Source: an uncultured Fibrobacter sp.
GTDB lineage: Bacteria; Fibrobacterota; Fibrobacteria; Fibrobacterales; Fibrobacteraceae
DNA length: 49,191 nt
Assembly (NCBI GenBank): GCA_900313675.1
Contig: OMSO01000010.1
Span: 1-49,191 of the forward strand
Direction of reading: 5' to 3'
Below are positions 1-7,502 of this stretch, one piece after another. The translations under genes and the position numbers were made by a program. Within the stretch, counting starts at the first letter, position 1; every line of letters starts with the position of its first letter. A model generated the notes under the pieces. It was not told where the DNA came from. It saw nothing but the letters and a program-made list of their open reading frames with translations, and searched no databases.

Positions 1-1
1 G

Positions 2-619
2 ACGATGCTGGCCAATGACGACCTGATTCCCGGAGGTAGCCAGAAGTGGACAGCGGAACGCTGGGTGGATGCGATTACTACGGCGCACTTGACCTACTAC
101 GTTCTGGATCAGGACAACGATTGCGGTTACTATTTCTACAAGGAAAACAAGGCGCTGGCCGATTCCATGAGCAAAGTCATCGGGTACAACTTTATCGTGA
201 CGCGTGCGGAACTTTTGACCGTCGCGACGCCCACTGCGGAAAACTCCACCGACACTGCCACGGGCAATGTTGCGACGAACACGCTGAACATCACCATCAA
301 GAACACCGGCGTGGCGCCCTGTTTCTTCGATGTGTATCTAGTGGCGGAATTCGTGGACAATACGGGAGCGGCCATCGCGCAGATTGGTGAGACTGTTCGC
401 ATTCCGAAGGCTTCCTTCAAGGACGGCGCTTCGCAGGAATTCTCGTTCAGCGGCGATGTTCCGGCGGGCGAGGCAAATCTCGCAACCCAGTCCGGCGTAA
501 CGGTGGCGCTCTCCCTCTACGAGAGCGAAGATGCCTACAAGAGCGGCAAAAATCCCACCGTCCGTTTCGACAACGACGGCCTTCAAGGGAATAACAAGTT
601 ACTATTGAAATCCCGATAA
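2..619 (+). CDS. C-terminal part of a DUF4832-type protein (5' end outside window)
   Basis: The frame is already open at the window edge, so the true start lies upstream and about 205 C-terminal residues are seen. Residues 10-70 carry a W..........H..YY pattern and the segment IGYNFIVTRAEL, which resembles the end of the TIM-barrel-like DUF4832 domain found in secreted glycosidase-like proteins. The remaining 130 residues (rich in T, V, N and G, with KNTGVAPCFFDVYL) look like a beta-sandwich domain of the kind that follows DUF4832. No transmembrane segment is visible. The role is probably extracellular carbohydrate-related, but the catalytic part is not in the window. The family call rests on recognition of short motifs only. 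Confidence 0.5.
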   Translation, partial: TMLANDDLIPGGSQKWTAERWVDAITTAHLTYYVLDQDNDCGYYFYKENKALADSMSKVIGYNFIVTRAELLTVATPTAENSTDTATGNVATNTLNITIKNTGVAPCFFDVYLVAEFVDNTGAAIAQIGETVRIPKASFKDGASQEFSFSGDVPAGEANLATQSGVTVALSLYESEDAYKSGKNPTVRFDNDGLQGNNKLLLKSR

Positions 620-630
620 CGCACTCTTCA

Positions 631-825
631 ATGTCCCTTTTGTTAGCATTAATCTTCTTGGCGCTTCTCATAAGTGCGATTGTCCGCGGGCAGTTCTCTT
701 ACGGCAAGGCGGATTACAGCTTTCGCGAGCACCCAGTGCAGTTTGTAATCGTGCTGGTGTTCATTTTGGGCGTGTCGGCGCTTTGCTTTTACCGTTTCTT
801 GGTGGAAATGGAATTCTTGCGGTAA
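631..825 (+). CDS. small two-helix membrane protein, unknown function
   Basis: This 64-residue ORF starts 11 nt after the preceding stop. Residues 1-18 (LLLALIFLALLISAIV) and 36-56 (VQFVIVLVFILGVSALCFYRF) are hydrophobic and fit two membrane helices joined by a short charged loop. No family is recognised. The tight spacing suggests co-transcription with the gene before it. A promoter-like TACATTTG box for the next gene begins 6 nt after its stop. It could be a chance ORF, but its composition and position argue for a real small membrane protein. Confidence 0.5.
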   Translation: MSLLLALIFLALLISAIVRGQFSYGKADYSFREHPVQFVIVLVFILGVSALCFYRFLVEMEFLR

Positions 826-830
826 ATTTC

Positions 831-838
831 TACATTTG
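831..838 (+). promoter_or_regulatory. TAnnTTTG -7 box (TACATTTG) of the HAD phosphatase gene
   Basis: Exact match to the Bacteroidota -7 consensus, ending 8 nt before the ATG at 847. No TTG was found at the expected distance upstream. Confidence 0.45.
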
Positions 839-846
839 GGCGCGCT

Positions 847-1527
847 ATGCTCCAAAAGAAAACCCTCATCGTGTTTGACCTGGACGGCACGCTGTTCAAT
901 ACCCTCGGCGACCTTGCCGTGGCGGTGAACTATGCGCTACGCCATTTCGGGCTTCCGGAACATGACGAACAGCGGGTGCGGACCTTTATCGGGAACGGTT
1001 CCATGAAGCTGATCGAGCGGAGCATGGGGGAGGCGGCCCTCCCGGAAAACATTGCCCGCACGGGCGTTACAGTCGAAATGGTCCACAAGGTCTATTCGGA
1101 TTTTTACTGGGAACACTGCACCGAACGCACGCTCCCGAATCCAGGCGTTGTCGAATTCCTGCACAATACGACTGCCCGCGTGGCCATGCTCACCAACAAG
1201 CCGGAGCGCCCGACATTCAAGATGCTGGAACATTTCCACCTTCGCGACCGTTTTGAATTCGTGCTCTGCGGCGACACCACGCCCGAACGCAAGCCCAGCC
1301 CCGCGGGTCTGTTGAAAATCATGGAATCCGCAGGGGTTTCTCCCGTCGAAACGGTCATGGTGGGTGATGACCAGCCCGACATTCTGGCCGCCCGCAATGC
1401 CGGAATCGACTGCATTACGCTGTTCTGCGGGTTTGGAAAGCCGGTGAACTTACTTCCGCTTGAACCTGAAAATGTGGTTCGCAGTTACGGGGATCTTTTC
1501 CGGTTGCTGGACCAGGTGGCCGGGTAG
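847..1527 (+). CDS. HAD-family phosphatase, phosphoglycolate phosphatase-like
   Basis: This 226-residue soluble protein has all haloacid dehalogenase motifs. Motif I is VFDLDGTLFNT (Asp11 nucleophile, Asp13 acid/base), motif II is the Thr in AMLTNKP, motif III is the Lys in PERKPSP, and motif IV is VGDDQPDILAARNAG. An alpha-helical C1-type cap lies between motifs I and II. The pattern fits Gph/PGP enzymes, which dephosphorylate 2-phosphoglycolate or similar small phosphoesters in the cytosol. Substrate cannot be fixed from sequence alone. A TACATTTG box just upstream suggests it has its own promoter. Confidence 0.8.
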   Translation: MLQKKTLIVFDLDGTLFNTLGDLAVAVNYALRHFGLPEHDEQRVRTFIGNGSMKLIERSMGEAALPENIARTGVTVEMVHKVYSDFYWEHCTERTLPNPGVVEFLHNTTARVAMLTNKPERPTFKMLEHFHLRDRFEFVLCGDTTPERKPSPAGLLKIMESAGVSPVETVMVGDDQPDILAARNAGIDCITLFCGFGKPVNLLPLEPENVVRSYGDLFRLLDQVAG

Positions 1528-1538
1528 TTGTTTTTTTG

Positions 1539-1546
1539 TATATTGT
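1539..1546 (+). promoter_or_regulatory. TATATTGT -7 box ending 4 nt before start codon
   Basis: TAnnTTTG-like box directly before the ATG at 1551. The 4-nt gap leaves no room for a Shine-Dalgarno site and predicts a leaderless transcript. Confidence 0.4.
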
Positions 1547-1550
1547 AATT

Positions 1551-2279
1551 ATGAATTTAAGAACACTTGCTTTTGCGACGTCTCTCGTTATTGCGGGATC
1601 CGCCTTTGCCGACGACAACATCCGCTTTGTTCCCGAACCTTACCCCATTGGCCAGGCTGACCAGGGGGAGGTAAAGCATGTGGTGCTCAAGGGCGCCAAT
1701 GTCTCCGGAAAAGAAATCAACCTGGAAAGTGTCATGGGCCAGGGAGTTGGCATGTCTAACTTCAAGTTCCCCAAGAAGATAGCCAAGGGTGCTGCGGTTG
1801 CCATCGAGTTCGACATGGATTTTGCGGGCATGGATGGCCAGATCAACCCGGTGGTGGTGATGGTCGGCACCGACGGTACACCCTATACGGCAACCCTGGA
1901 CGGTTTCGTGAAGGCCCCCATCTTCTTTGGCGAAAAGCTTTTTGATACGGGATTCTACGCCAAGGGCGAAAAGCGGTCATGGACGTTCTACGTGTGGGAG
2001 ACCGACAAGAAGGAACGGCCGGACCTGGCTCTGGACTCCGCCGCCCTGCGGGAATTTTCCATGACGTCCAAGCCCGTGATGCTGAACGTGGACAAGCTGG
2101 ACCAGATCAAGGAAGGGGGCAAGGTCCCGGGCCTCAAGGTGACTCTTACCACAAAGGGACTTTTGCGTGAAGGTCTGGAGCTAAAGCAGAGGAGCATCCG
2201 CAAGATTGTGGGCTTCAAGAGTAAAAAGCACCCCAAGGCCACCCCTGAGGTGCTGATTGTGGGCTACTGGAAGGAGTAG
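1551..2279 (+). CDS. secreted DUF1573-like protein
   Basis: The 242-residue product begins with a signal peptide (MNLRTLAFATSLVIAGSAFA, cleavage after AFA-D). Residues 25-120 have the layout of DUF1573/ASH-type Ig domains: a conserved beta strand (VKHVVLKGANVSGKEINLE), the segment FKFPKKIAKGAAVAIEFDMDF, and VVVMVGTDGTPYTATLDG. The cysteine pair typical of DUF1573 is missing. The C-terminal half contains more beta-rich sequence of no recognised family. It is probably periplasmic or surface-located. I chose the second ATG (1551) because the TATATT box would overlap the leader of the first. Function is unknown. Confidence 0.6.
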   Translation: MNLRTLAFATSLVIAGSAFADDNIRFVPEPYPIGQADQGEVKHVVLKGANVSGKEINLESVMGQGVGMSNFKFPKKIAKGAAVAIEFDMDFAGMDGQINPVVVMVGTDGTPYTATLDGFVKAPIFFGEKLFDTGFYAKGEKRSWTFYVWETDKKERPDLALDSAALREFSMTSKPVMLNVDKLDQIKEGGKVPGLKVTLTTKGLLREGLELKQRSIRKIVGFKSKKHPKATPEVLIVGYWKE

Positions 2280-2294
2280 TCTGGCCTAAAAAGC

Positions 2295-2316
2295 GCGAAA
2301 AATTCTGTTTTTTCGC
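2295..2316 (+). terminator. weak hairpin after the DUF1573-like gene
   Basis: GCGAAAAA (2295-2302) pairs with TTTTTCGC (2309-2316) around a 6-nt loop. The T-rich side sits inside the stem and no T-tract follows, so termination is only possible. Confidence 0.35.
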
Positions 2317-2325
2317 AATTTCGCC

Positions 2326-2356
2326 TTGAAAAAAGGGGAGACTTTAACTAACTTTG
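2326..2356 (+). promoter_or_regulatory. tRNA-Pro promoter, TTG-N20-TAACTTTG
   Basis: TTG at 2326-2328, exactly 20 nt, then TAACTTTG at 2349-2356, 18 nt before the mature tRNA. This matches the Bacteroidota -33/-7 consensus. Confidence 0.6.
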
Positions 2357-2374
2357 GTGCACTCGTAAGAGTCT

Positions 2375-2448
2375 CGGGATGTAGCTCAGCCTGGTAGAGC
2401 GCTTGAATGGGGTTCAAGAGGTCGCTGATTCGAATTCAGTCATCCCGA
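2375..2448 (+). tRNA. tRNA-Pro(GGG)
   Basis: A full cloverleaf can be folded. The acceptor stem CGGGATG pairs with CATCCCG, and the D arm is GCTCAGCCTGGTAGAGC. The anticodon arm is CTTGA-ATGGGGT-TCAAG with anticodon GGG, and the T arm is CTGATTCGAATTCAG. The discriminator is A and the 3' CCA is not encoded. The C1 start is usual for bacterial tRNA-Pro. It decodes CCC (and CCU). Confidence 0.93.
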
Positions 2449-2450
2449 TA

Positions 2451-2480
2451 AAAAGGCCCGCTTTTGTAGCGGGTCTTTTC
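2451..2480 (+). terminator. rho-independent terminator of tRNA-Pro
   Basis: The hairpin arms are AAAAGGCCCGC and GCGGGTCTTTT around the loop TTTTGTA, followed by a T-rich tail. It begins 3 nt after the tRNA. Confidence 0.8.
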
Positions 2481-2549
2481 TATTTTGTTGAAAAGGCGTT
2501 TTTAGGTAGGACGCTGCGGAATGTTTAAGGAGCAAGTTTAAGGAGTAGG

Positions 2550-4667
2550 GTGGCAAAACGCATACCAAAGACTGAGGCCCCTCTGGAGGTTGGCCGCAAG
2601 CGGAAGTCCCAGGAACTGGAACTTTTTTGCGAGGTCTATATCCCGCTGGCCCCGTCGGTGTATACCTACGGCGTTCCCGAAGGCGCAAAAGTTGAACGGG
2701 GAAGCGTGGTCTGGGTGCAGTTTGCCACCCGCAAGAACCCCCTGCTGGCCCTGGTTTTCCGTGTGAGCCGTGAACGGCCCGCCTTTGACGTGCGGTGCGC
2801 CTACCCCCATGCTTCGGGCTATGTCTTTAACGAGCGGTACATGGACGCCCTGGAATGGGTGGCACGCTACTATATAAGTACTCCCATGAAGGCCCTGGAC
2901 GTGTTCTGGCCATCGGATTTCGGGAAGTATCTGGACGCTGTCGCTGCCGAAGCTGGCACGGAAGTTGCGGCTTCGGGTACGAATGGTGTTGCCTCGGGTG
3001 CGAACGGCGCCGATGTTGGCACGGAAGTTGCACCGGTTGGTACGGGTGAAACTTTGGCTGGTTTGGAAGGTGTCGCACCCCTGACAGACGAGCAGCAGGT
3101 GGCGTTAAACGCTTTGGTGGCCCGCCTAGAAGGGAACGGTTTTCGTGGGGCGCTTTTGCACGGGGTCACCGGCAGCGGCAAGACCCGTGTCTATCAGGAA
3201 CTGGCCCGCGTGGCTCTCAGCCGGGGGCTCAAGGTCTTGATTCTCGTGCCCGAAATAGGCCTAACGCCCCAGACGGCGGGGCGGTTCGAGAGTTTTCTAG
3301 GCGTGCCCGTGCAGGTGCTGCATTCCGCCCTTTCGGCCCCCAAGAAGCGCTCTGCCTATGTGTCCGTGCTGAAGGGGGAGGCCCGTGTGGTTCTCGGGAC
3401 CCGGAGCGCCATCCTTGCGCCTTTCGATTTTGACGTGGTGGTTCTGGACGAGGAGCACGACAGTTCCTTCAAGCAGCAGGACCCGGCTCCCCGCTATCAC
3501 ACGCGGGAACTGGCCTTTCACTTGGCCCACAAGTACGGGGCCCTGGTGGTGCTCGGGTCTGCCACGCCCGCTTTGGAAACTTTTTATAACGCAAACCAGG
3601 GTCACCTGGAACTGCTTTCCCTGAAAAAGCGGGCCACGGCGGCGCCCCTGCCCGATGTAAAGATTATCGACATGGGTGAGGTTCGGCAGCAGAAGGGAAT
3701 CCTCATGTCGCCGGAGTTGCGGGAGGCCCTGACGGAATGCGTTTCGGCTGGGGAGCAGGCCATTGTGCTCATGAACCGCCGGGGTTATTCCAAGATTCGG
3801 GTGTGCAGCAGCTGCGGCGAGACGCTCTACTGCAAGCATTGCCACGTGCCTCTGGTTTACCACCGGCAGTACCGCGGGCTCCTGTGCCATTACTGCAACA
3901 GCATCTATCCTGAAAACACCTGCTGTCATTCCTGCGGGGCGGAGACCTACGAATACGTGGGTGGCGCCATCGAAAAGCTGGAAGAAGAAATTGTGCAGTG
4001 GATTCCCGGGGCGAACGTGGTCCGCATGGACCGGGACACCACCCAAAACGTAGGTTCCGTGGAAAAGATTCTGGAGTCTTTCAGGAACCGGGAACACAAC
4101 ATTCTGCTGGGCACCCAGATGGTGGCCAAGGGCCACGACTTTCCGGGCGTGCGTCTTGTTGGGATCGTCGGGGCCGACAGCGGACTTGGCATTCCCGACT
4201 TTCGCGGGACGGAGCGGCTGTTCCAGCTGTTGAGCCAGACGGCAGGCCGTGCAGGCCGCGCCCAGGGGGGCGGCCGCGTCTTGATTCAGACCATGAATCC
4301 TGCGGAACCCATAATGCAGTTCGCCCTGAACCACGACTATGCGGGTTTTGCCCGGAGTGAACTTTTGAACCGGAAGGCGGCGCTCTATCCGCCCTTCTGC
4401 AAGCTGGTGTCCGTCTCTGTCGGGAGTCGTGACGAATCGGCCCTGAACGGGGCTCTGTCAAGGCTTGAGGCCCTGTGCAAAAAGGAAAAGTCCCTGATGG
4501 TGCTTGGGCCTGTGGAGGCCTTTGTGCCTGTGGTGCAGAACGTGCACTGGAGCAGGCTCTACCTGAAAACCCAGGACCTGAACGCTGTGCGCAGCGTGCT
4601 CGGGCCTGTGGTGAACAACCCCAAGGCTTTTGCCCCCGGGGTAGATGTGAAGGTGGAAATAGAGTAG
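2550..4667 (+). CDS. priA: primosomal protein N' (replication restart helicase PriA)
   Basis: PriA reloads the replicative helicase at stalled forks. The 705-residue protein has an N-terminal DNA-binding part, Walker A (GVTGSGKT), the DEEHD box, and the cysteine-rich zinc-binding insertion (CSSCGETLYCKHCH and CHYCN...CCHSCGAE). Helicase motifs V/VI follow (GTQMVAKGHDFPGV, QTAGRAGRA). The start is GTG, chosen because AAGGAG at 2540-2545 precedes it and the nearest ATG frame closes after six codons. A Gly/Ala/Thr/Val-rich stretch at about residues 130-175 is unusual for PriA and sits between the N-terminal region and the helicase core. Its stop touches the stop of the convergent dusA with no gap. 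Confidence 0.95.
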   Translation: MAKRIPKTEAPLEVGRKRKSQELELFCEVYIPLAPSVYTYGVPEGAKVERGSVVWVQFATRKNPLLALVFRVSRERPAFDVRCAYPHASGYVFNERYMDALEWVARYYISTPMKALDVFWPSDFGKYLDAVAAEAGTEVAASGTNGVASGANGADVGTEVAPVGTGETLAGLEGVAPLTDEQQVALNALVARLEGNGFRGALLHGVTGSGKTRVYQELARVALSRGLKVLILVPEIGLTPQTAGRFESFLGVPVQVLHSALSAPKKRSAYVSVLKGEARVVLGTRSAILAPFDFDVVVLDEEHDSSFKQQDPAPRYHTRELAFHLAHKYGALVVLGSATPALETFYNANQGHLELLSLKKRATAAPLPDVKIIDMGEVRQQKGILMSPELREALTECVSAGEQAIVLMNRRGYSKIRVCSSCGETLYCKHCHVPLVYHRQYRGLLCHYCNSIYPENTCCHSCGAETYEYVGGAIEKLEEEIVQWIPGANVVRMDRDTTQNVGSVEKILESFRNREHNILLGTQMVAKGHDFPGVRLVGIVGADSGLGIPDFRGTERLFQLLSQTAGRAGRAQGGGRVLIQTMNPAEPIMQFALNHDYAGFARSELLNRKAALYPPFCKLVSVSVGSRDESALNGALSRLEALCKKEKSLMVLGPVEAFVPVVQNVHWSRLYLKTQDLNAVRSVLGPVVNNPKAFAPGVDVKVEIE

Positions 4668-5651
4668 TTATTCTTCTACAACCAGGTCCATGGCTTGTCG
4701 GAGCATTCCGGCGGCGTCTTTTGTTTTGGGGGCTTCCTGGCTCAAAAGCTGACGGAACTTGCGGGCGCCGGGGAGTCCGGTGAACAGTCCGTAGAGGTGG
4801 CGGGTGAGGATGGTGGCAGGCGTCCCTTTGGAAAATTCCTTTTCAACATAGGGCAGGTAGGCTTCGAGAACCGCCTTGCGGGAGGTGACTGGCGACGATG
4901 CGCTGCCAAAAATCCGTTCGTCGGCATCCCGCAGGAACCAAGGATTCTCGTAGGCTTCGCGTCCCACCATCACGCCGTCCAGGTCTTTCAGCTGTTCTTC
5001 TACCTGGTCCAGGGTCTTGATGCCGCCGTTGATAGAAATGTTCAAGTGGGGCAATTCGGCTTTCAGATTGTGGACAAATTCATATTTCAACGGCGGAACT
5101 TCCCGGTTCTCCTTGGGACTGAGCCCCTTGAGCCAGGCCTTTCGGGCGTGTATAATGAAAATGCGGCAGCCTGCGTCGGCGATGGTCCCGACAAAGTCCC
5201 GGAAAAATTCCCAGCTGTCGAATTCATCGACGCCGATGCGGCACTTGATGGAAACGGGAATAGAGACGGCGTCTTGCATGGCCTTGAAACAGTCGGCCAC
5301 CAGGTTCTTGTCCTTCATGAGGCAGGCGCCGAAGTTTCCGTTTTGCACCCGGTCCGAAGGGCATCCGCAGTTCAGGTTCACTTCGCCAAAGCCTGCGCGT
5401 TCCACCATCTTGCTTGCCGCCGCAAGTTCTGCAGGGTCGCTTCCGCCCAGCTGGAGCACCGCGGGCATTTCGCAGTCTTCGTGGCCCAGGAACAGTTCCG
5501 GGTCCTTGCAGTGCAAAAGTCCTGTAGATACCACCATCTCGCTGTAGAGCAGGGTGTTCTTGGAAATCAACCGCAAAAAATACCGCTCGTGACGGTCGGT
5601 GCAGTCCAGCATGGGGGCGATAGAAAGCCGTCGGTTGAAATCCAGGTCCAT
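4668..5651 (-). CDS. dusA: tRNA-dihydrouridine synthase, DusA-type
   Basis: This FMN-dependent enzyme reduces uridines in the tRNA D loop. The 327-residue sequence starts with the family signature RRLSIAPMLDCTDRHERYF. It contains NLNCGCPSDRVQNGNFGACLM, which holds the catalytic cysteine, and GLSPKENREVPPL, VSINGG-like (ISINGGIK) and VMVGREAYENPW motifs typical of DusA rather than DusB or DusC. The length is normal. It converges on priA. A TATCTTTC box ends 5 nt before the ATG and no Shine-Dalgarno site is visible, suggesting a leaderless message. Confidence 0.93.
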   Translation of the reverse strand: MDLDFNRRLSIAPMLDCTDRHERYFLRLISKNTLLYSEMVVSTGLLHCKDPELFLGHEDCEMPAVLQLGGSDPAELAAASKMVERAGFGEVNLNCGCPSDRVQNGNFGACLMKDKNLVADCFKAMQDAVSIPVSIKCRIGVDEFDSWEFFRDFVGTIADAGCRIFIIHARKAWLKGLSPKENREVPPLKYEFVHNLKAELPHLNISINGGIKTLDQVEEQLKDLDGVMVGREAYENPWFLRDADERIFGSASSPVTSRKAVLEAYLPYVEKEFSKGTPATILTRHLYGLFTGLPGARKFRQLLSQEAPKTKDAAGMLRQAMDLVVEE

Positions 5652-5656
5652 GGGGG

Positions 5657-5664
5657 GAAAGATA
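5657..5664 (-). promoter_or_regulatory. TATCTTTC -7 box ending 5 nt before dusA start
   Basis: TAnnTTTG-like box read on the minus strand; the 5-nt gap to ATG fits leaderless transcription. Confidence 0.4.
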
Positions 5665-5669
5665 GTAAT

Positions 5670-5867
5670 TAGGGGATAGGATCTAGAGGCTAGGATCTAG
5701 GGGTTAGGGGATAGGATTTAGGGGCTAGGATCTAGAGGCTAGGGGTTTGAGGTCGCTTCGCTTTGAGGAGTGAGGTCGGGCCTGCGGCCCTTTGAGGTAT
5801 GAGATGCGAGTGACTAGTGCCTCACAACCCACAACTCATAACTCATAACTCATAACTCACAGCTCAT
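5670..5867. repeat. heptamer (7-bp period) repeat array R1
   Basis: The whole gap between dusA and the next gene can be cut into 7-bp words. It opens with TAGGGGA TAGGATC TAGAGGC and related words. The middle holds two short hairpins flanked by TTTGAG/TGAGG text (GGGCCTGCGGCCC is one). It closes with ACAACTC ATAACTC ATAACTC ATAACTC. Bases 5741-5823 recur inverted at 17649-17731 with only two differences. It covers the region upstream of dusA except for the -7 box next to its start. Confidence 0.85.
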
Positions 5868-5895
5868 TTCGCCCGCCAAGTGCTAACCTTTTTTC

Positions 5896-5903
5896 TATAA
5901 TGC
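5896..5903 (+). promoter_or_regulatory. TATAATGC box ending 5 nt before start codon
   Basis: A TATAAT-type box overlaps the first possible ATG (5900). Its position favours the ATG at 5909 and a leaderless message. Confidence 0.35.
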
Positions 5904-5908
5904 TTACC

Positions 5909-6820
5909 ATGAGCCTGATTAAAAACATTGTCGTAGCGGGCGGGACCCACGGAAACGAGCGGACCGGTGTCCGGCTGGTGGAAAAGTGGATGGAACACCC
6001 CGAATGTTACAGCTCCTGTTGCCCAAGCGCCAAGGTGGAACTGGTGCTTTCGAACCCGGAGGCGGTTCGGCTGAACAGGCGGTATCGTGACCACGATTTG
6101 AACAGGGCTTTTTCACAGGTGTGCCTGGATATGAGCGCAGAACCTGAGGAATACGAGTTCCGCCGTGCCCGGGAACTGAACCGCATATACGGCCCCAAGG
6201 GAACAGGCACAAAGACGGACCTGTTGCTGGACGTGCACAATACGGGAGCCAACATGGGGCTGTGCCTGATCCTTTCGGCACGGGACCCCTTCACTATGAA
6301 AGCCTCCGCCGTGCTGACCCAGGAATTCAAGGACGCTTGGATTTATTACCAACCCGAAGAGCGGAGCATGTCGCCTTACTTTGGCACGGTGGCCAAGGCG
6401 GACGTGTGCATCGAGATAGGCCCCCAGCAGCACGGCACCCTGGATGCCCGTCTGTTCGAGGAATCGGAAAGTCTTATGAGGCGTTACCTGGAACTTGCAG
6501 AGGAATGGAACCGTGGTGAACTCCAGAAGCGTGCCCCCATTCAGGTGGAAGTGTTTACGCAACTTCGGGACTTAGGTTACCCCAAGGCCTGGGCGGGAGC
6601 GCCCATCGAGGCCATGATCCATCCCGACTTGCTTGGACGGGATTTCTGCGAGCTGAAAAAGGGCGACAAGTTGTTCCGCACCTTCGACGGCAAGGACATT
6701 ATGTACCAGGGCGAGGCTGACGGGCGAGAGAGCGTGTGGCCCATCTTTATCAACGAACCCGCTTACTACGAGAAGGACATCGCCATGAGCCTTACGGTAA
6801 GGACCGTGGAGGAGTGGTGA
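5909..6820 (+). CDS. aspartoacylase-family zinc hydrolase
   Basis: The 303-residue protein matches the AspA/aspartoacylase branch of carboxypeptidase-like metallohydrolases, which release acyl groups from N-acyl amino acids. Visible motifs are GGTHGNERTG (zinc ligands His14 and Glu17), NRRYRDHDLNRAF (substrate Arg/Asn), the DVHNTG histidine ligand and the catalytic Glu in CIEIGPQQHGT. The C-terminal domain has the family's beta-rich shape. Length is as expected. The substrate (N-acetyl-Asp or an N-acyl aromatic amino acid) cannot be told apart here. It begins a plus-strand run with short gaps that continues through the HAD hydrolase at 9755. Confidence 0.8.
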   Translation: MSLIKNIVVAGGTHGNERTGVRLVEKWMEHPECYSSCCPSAKVELVLSNPEAVRLNRRYRDHDLNRAFSQVCLDMSAEPEEYEFRRARELNRIYGPKGTGTKTDLLLDVHNTGANMGLCLILSARDPFTMKASAVLTQEFKDAWIYYQPEERSMSPYFGTVAKADVCIEIGPQQHGTLDARLFEESESLMRRYLELAEEWNRGELQKRAPIQVEVFTQLRDLGYPKAWAGAPIEAMIHPDLLGRDFCELKKGDKLFRTFDGKDIMYQGEADGRESVWPIFINEPAYYEKDIAMSLTVRTVEEW

Positions 6821-6839
6821 TTACAGACGAGAGATTTTT

Positions 6840-7502
6840 ATGGCTGAATTTGATATGAACAACGTGCCCAGTGCAGAACTTTCCATGGTTCCGGGGGAAG
6901 AACGCTTGAAAAATTTCATGGAACTGGTCCAGGCCGAAAAGACCAAGCCCTGGGAGTCCCGTCTCCAGGACATTCTGGATTCCTTCGAGGATTTTTTGAC
7001 CCTGCGTCCGGACCCGCCCCAGTCCTGGCAAGACAATTACGCGGCCAGCGGCAAGAAGTTCGACTACCACCAGGTGGTGCTGCCCCAGGATTTCCAGGAC
7101 CCCTACGAAGACGACCTGGGGAACATCCGCAGGCTCCGTGGCGAATTCGAGCGGGTGCCTAGCACCATGGCCCTGGAGCACGAACTGATTAGCCGCAATT
7201 ACTTTATCTACGAGAACGGACACGCTGACCCCATCGCAGCCCCACGCCCCATGCTCATGCTAGAAAGCAAGGACCGGGACGACGACCAGGAGGAGGAAGA
7301 AGGGGACATCACCTGGGACTGCTGTATCTCCATTTTCCCCGACGGAAGCTACACTTCTTACAACCTGGACCACGACGACGAAGAGGTTTTGGGGGAGGAT
7401 TTCAAGGCCGTTTTCGAAAAACACATCGAAACTCTGTCCAAAATGCAGCTGGTGATTCCCGTAGAGGGCAGGGATTATGGTATATTGAGGAGTGATGCGT
7501 AG
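6840..7502 (+). CDS. acidic hypothetical protein
   Basis: This 220-residue protein belongs to no family I recognise. It is rich in Asp and Glu, including a run DRDDDQEEEEGD near residue 145 and DHDDEEVLGED near residue 182. It has no signal peptide or membrane helix, so it is probably cytosolic. It lies 19 nt after the aspartoacylase-family gene, and its last codons overlap the start of the following secreted protein, indicating translational coupling. Base composition matches its neighbours. Confidence 0.7.
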   Translation: MAEFDMNNVPSAELSMVPGEERLKNFMELVQAEKTKPWESRLQDILDSFEDFLTLRPDPPQSWQDNYAASGKKFDYHQVVLPQDFQDPYEDDLGNIRRLRGEFERVPSTMALEHELISRNYFIYENGHADPIAAPRPMLMLESKDRDDDQEEEEGDITWDCCISIFPDGSYTSYNLDHDDEEVLGEDFKAVFEKHIETLSKMQLVIPVEGRDYGILRSDA

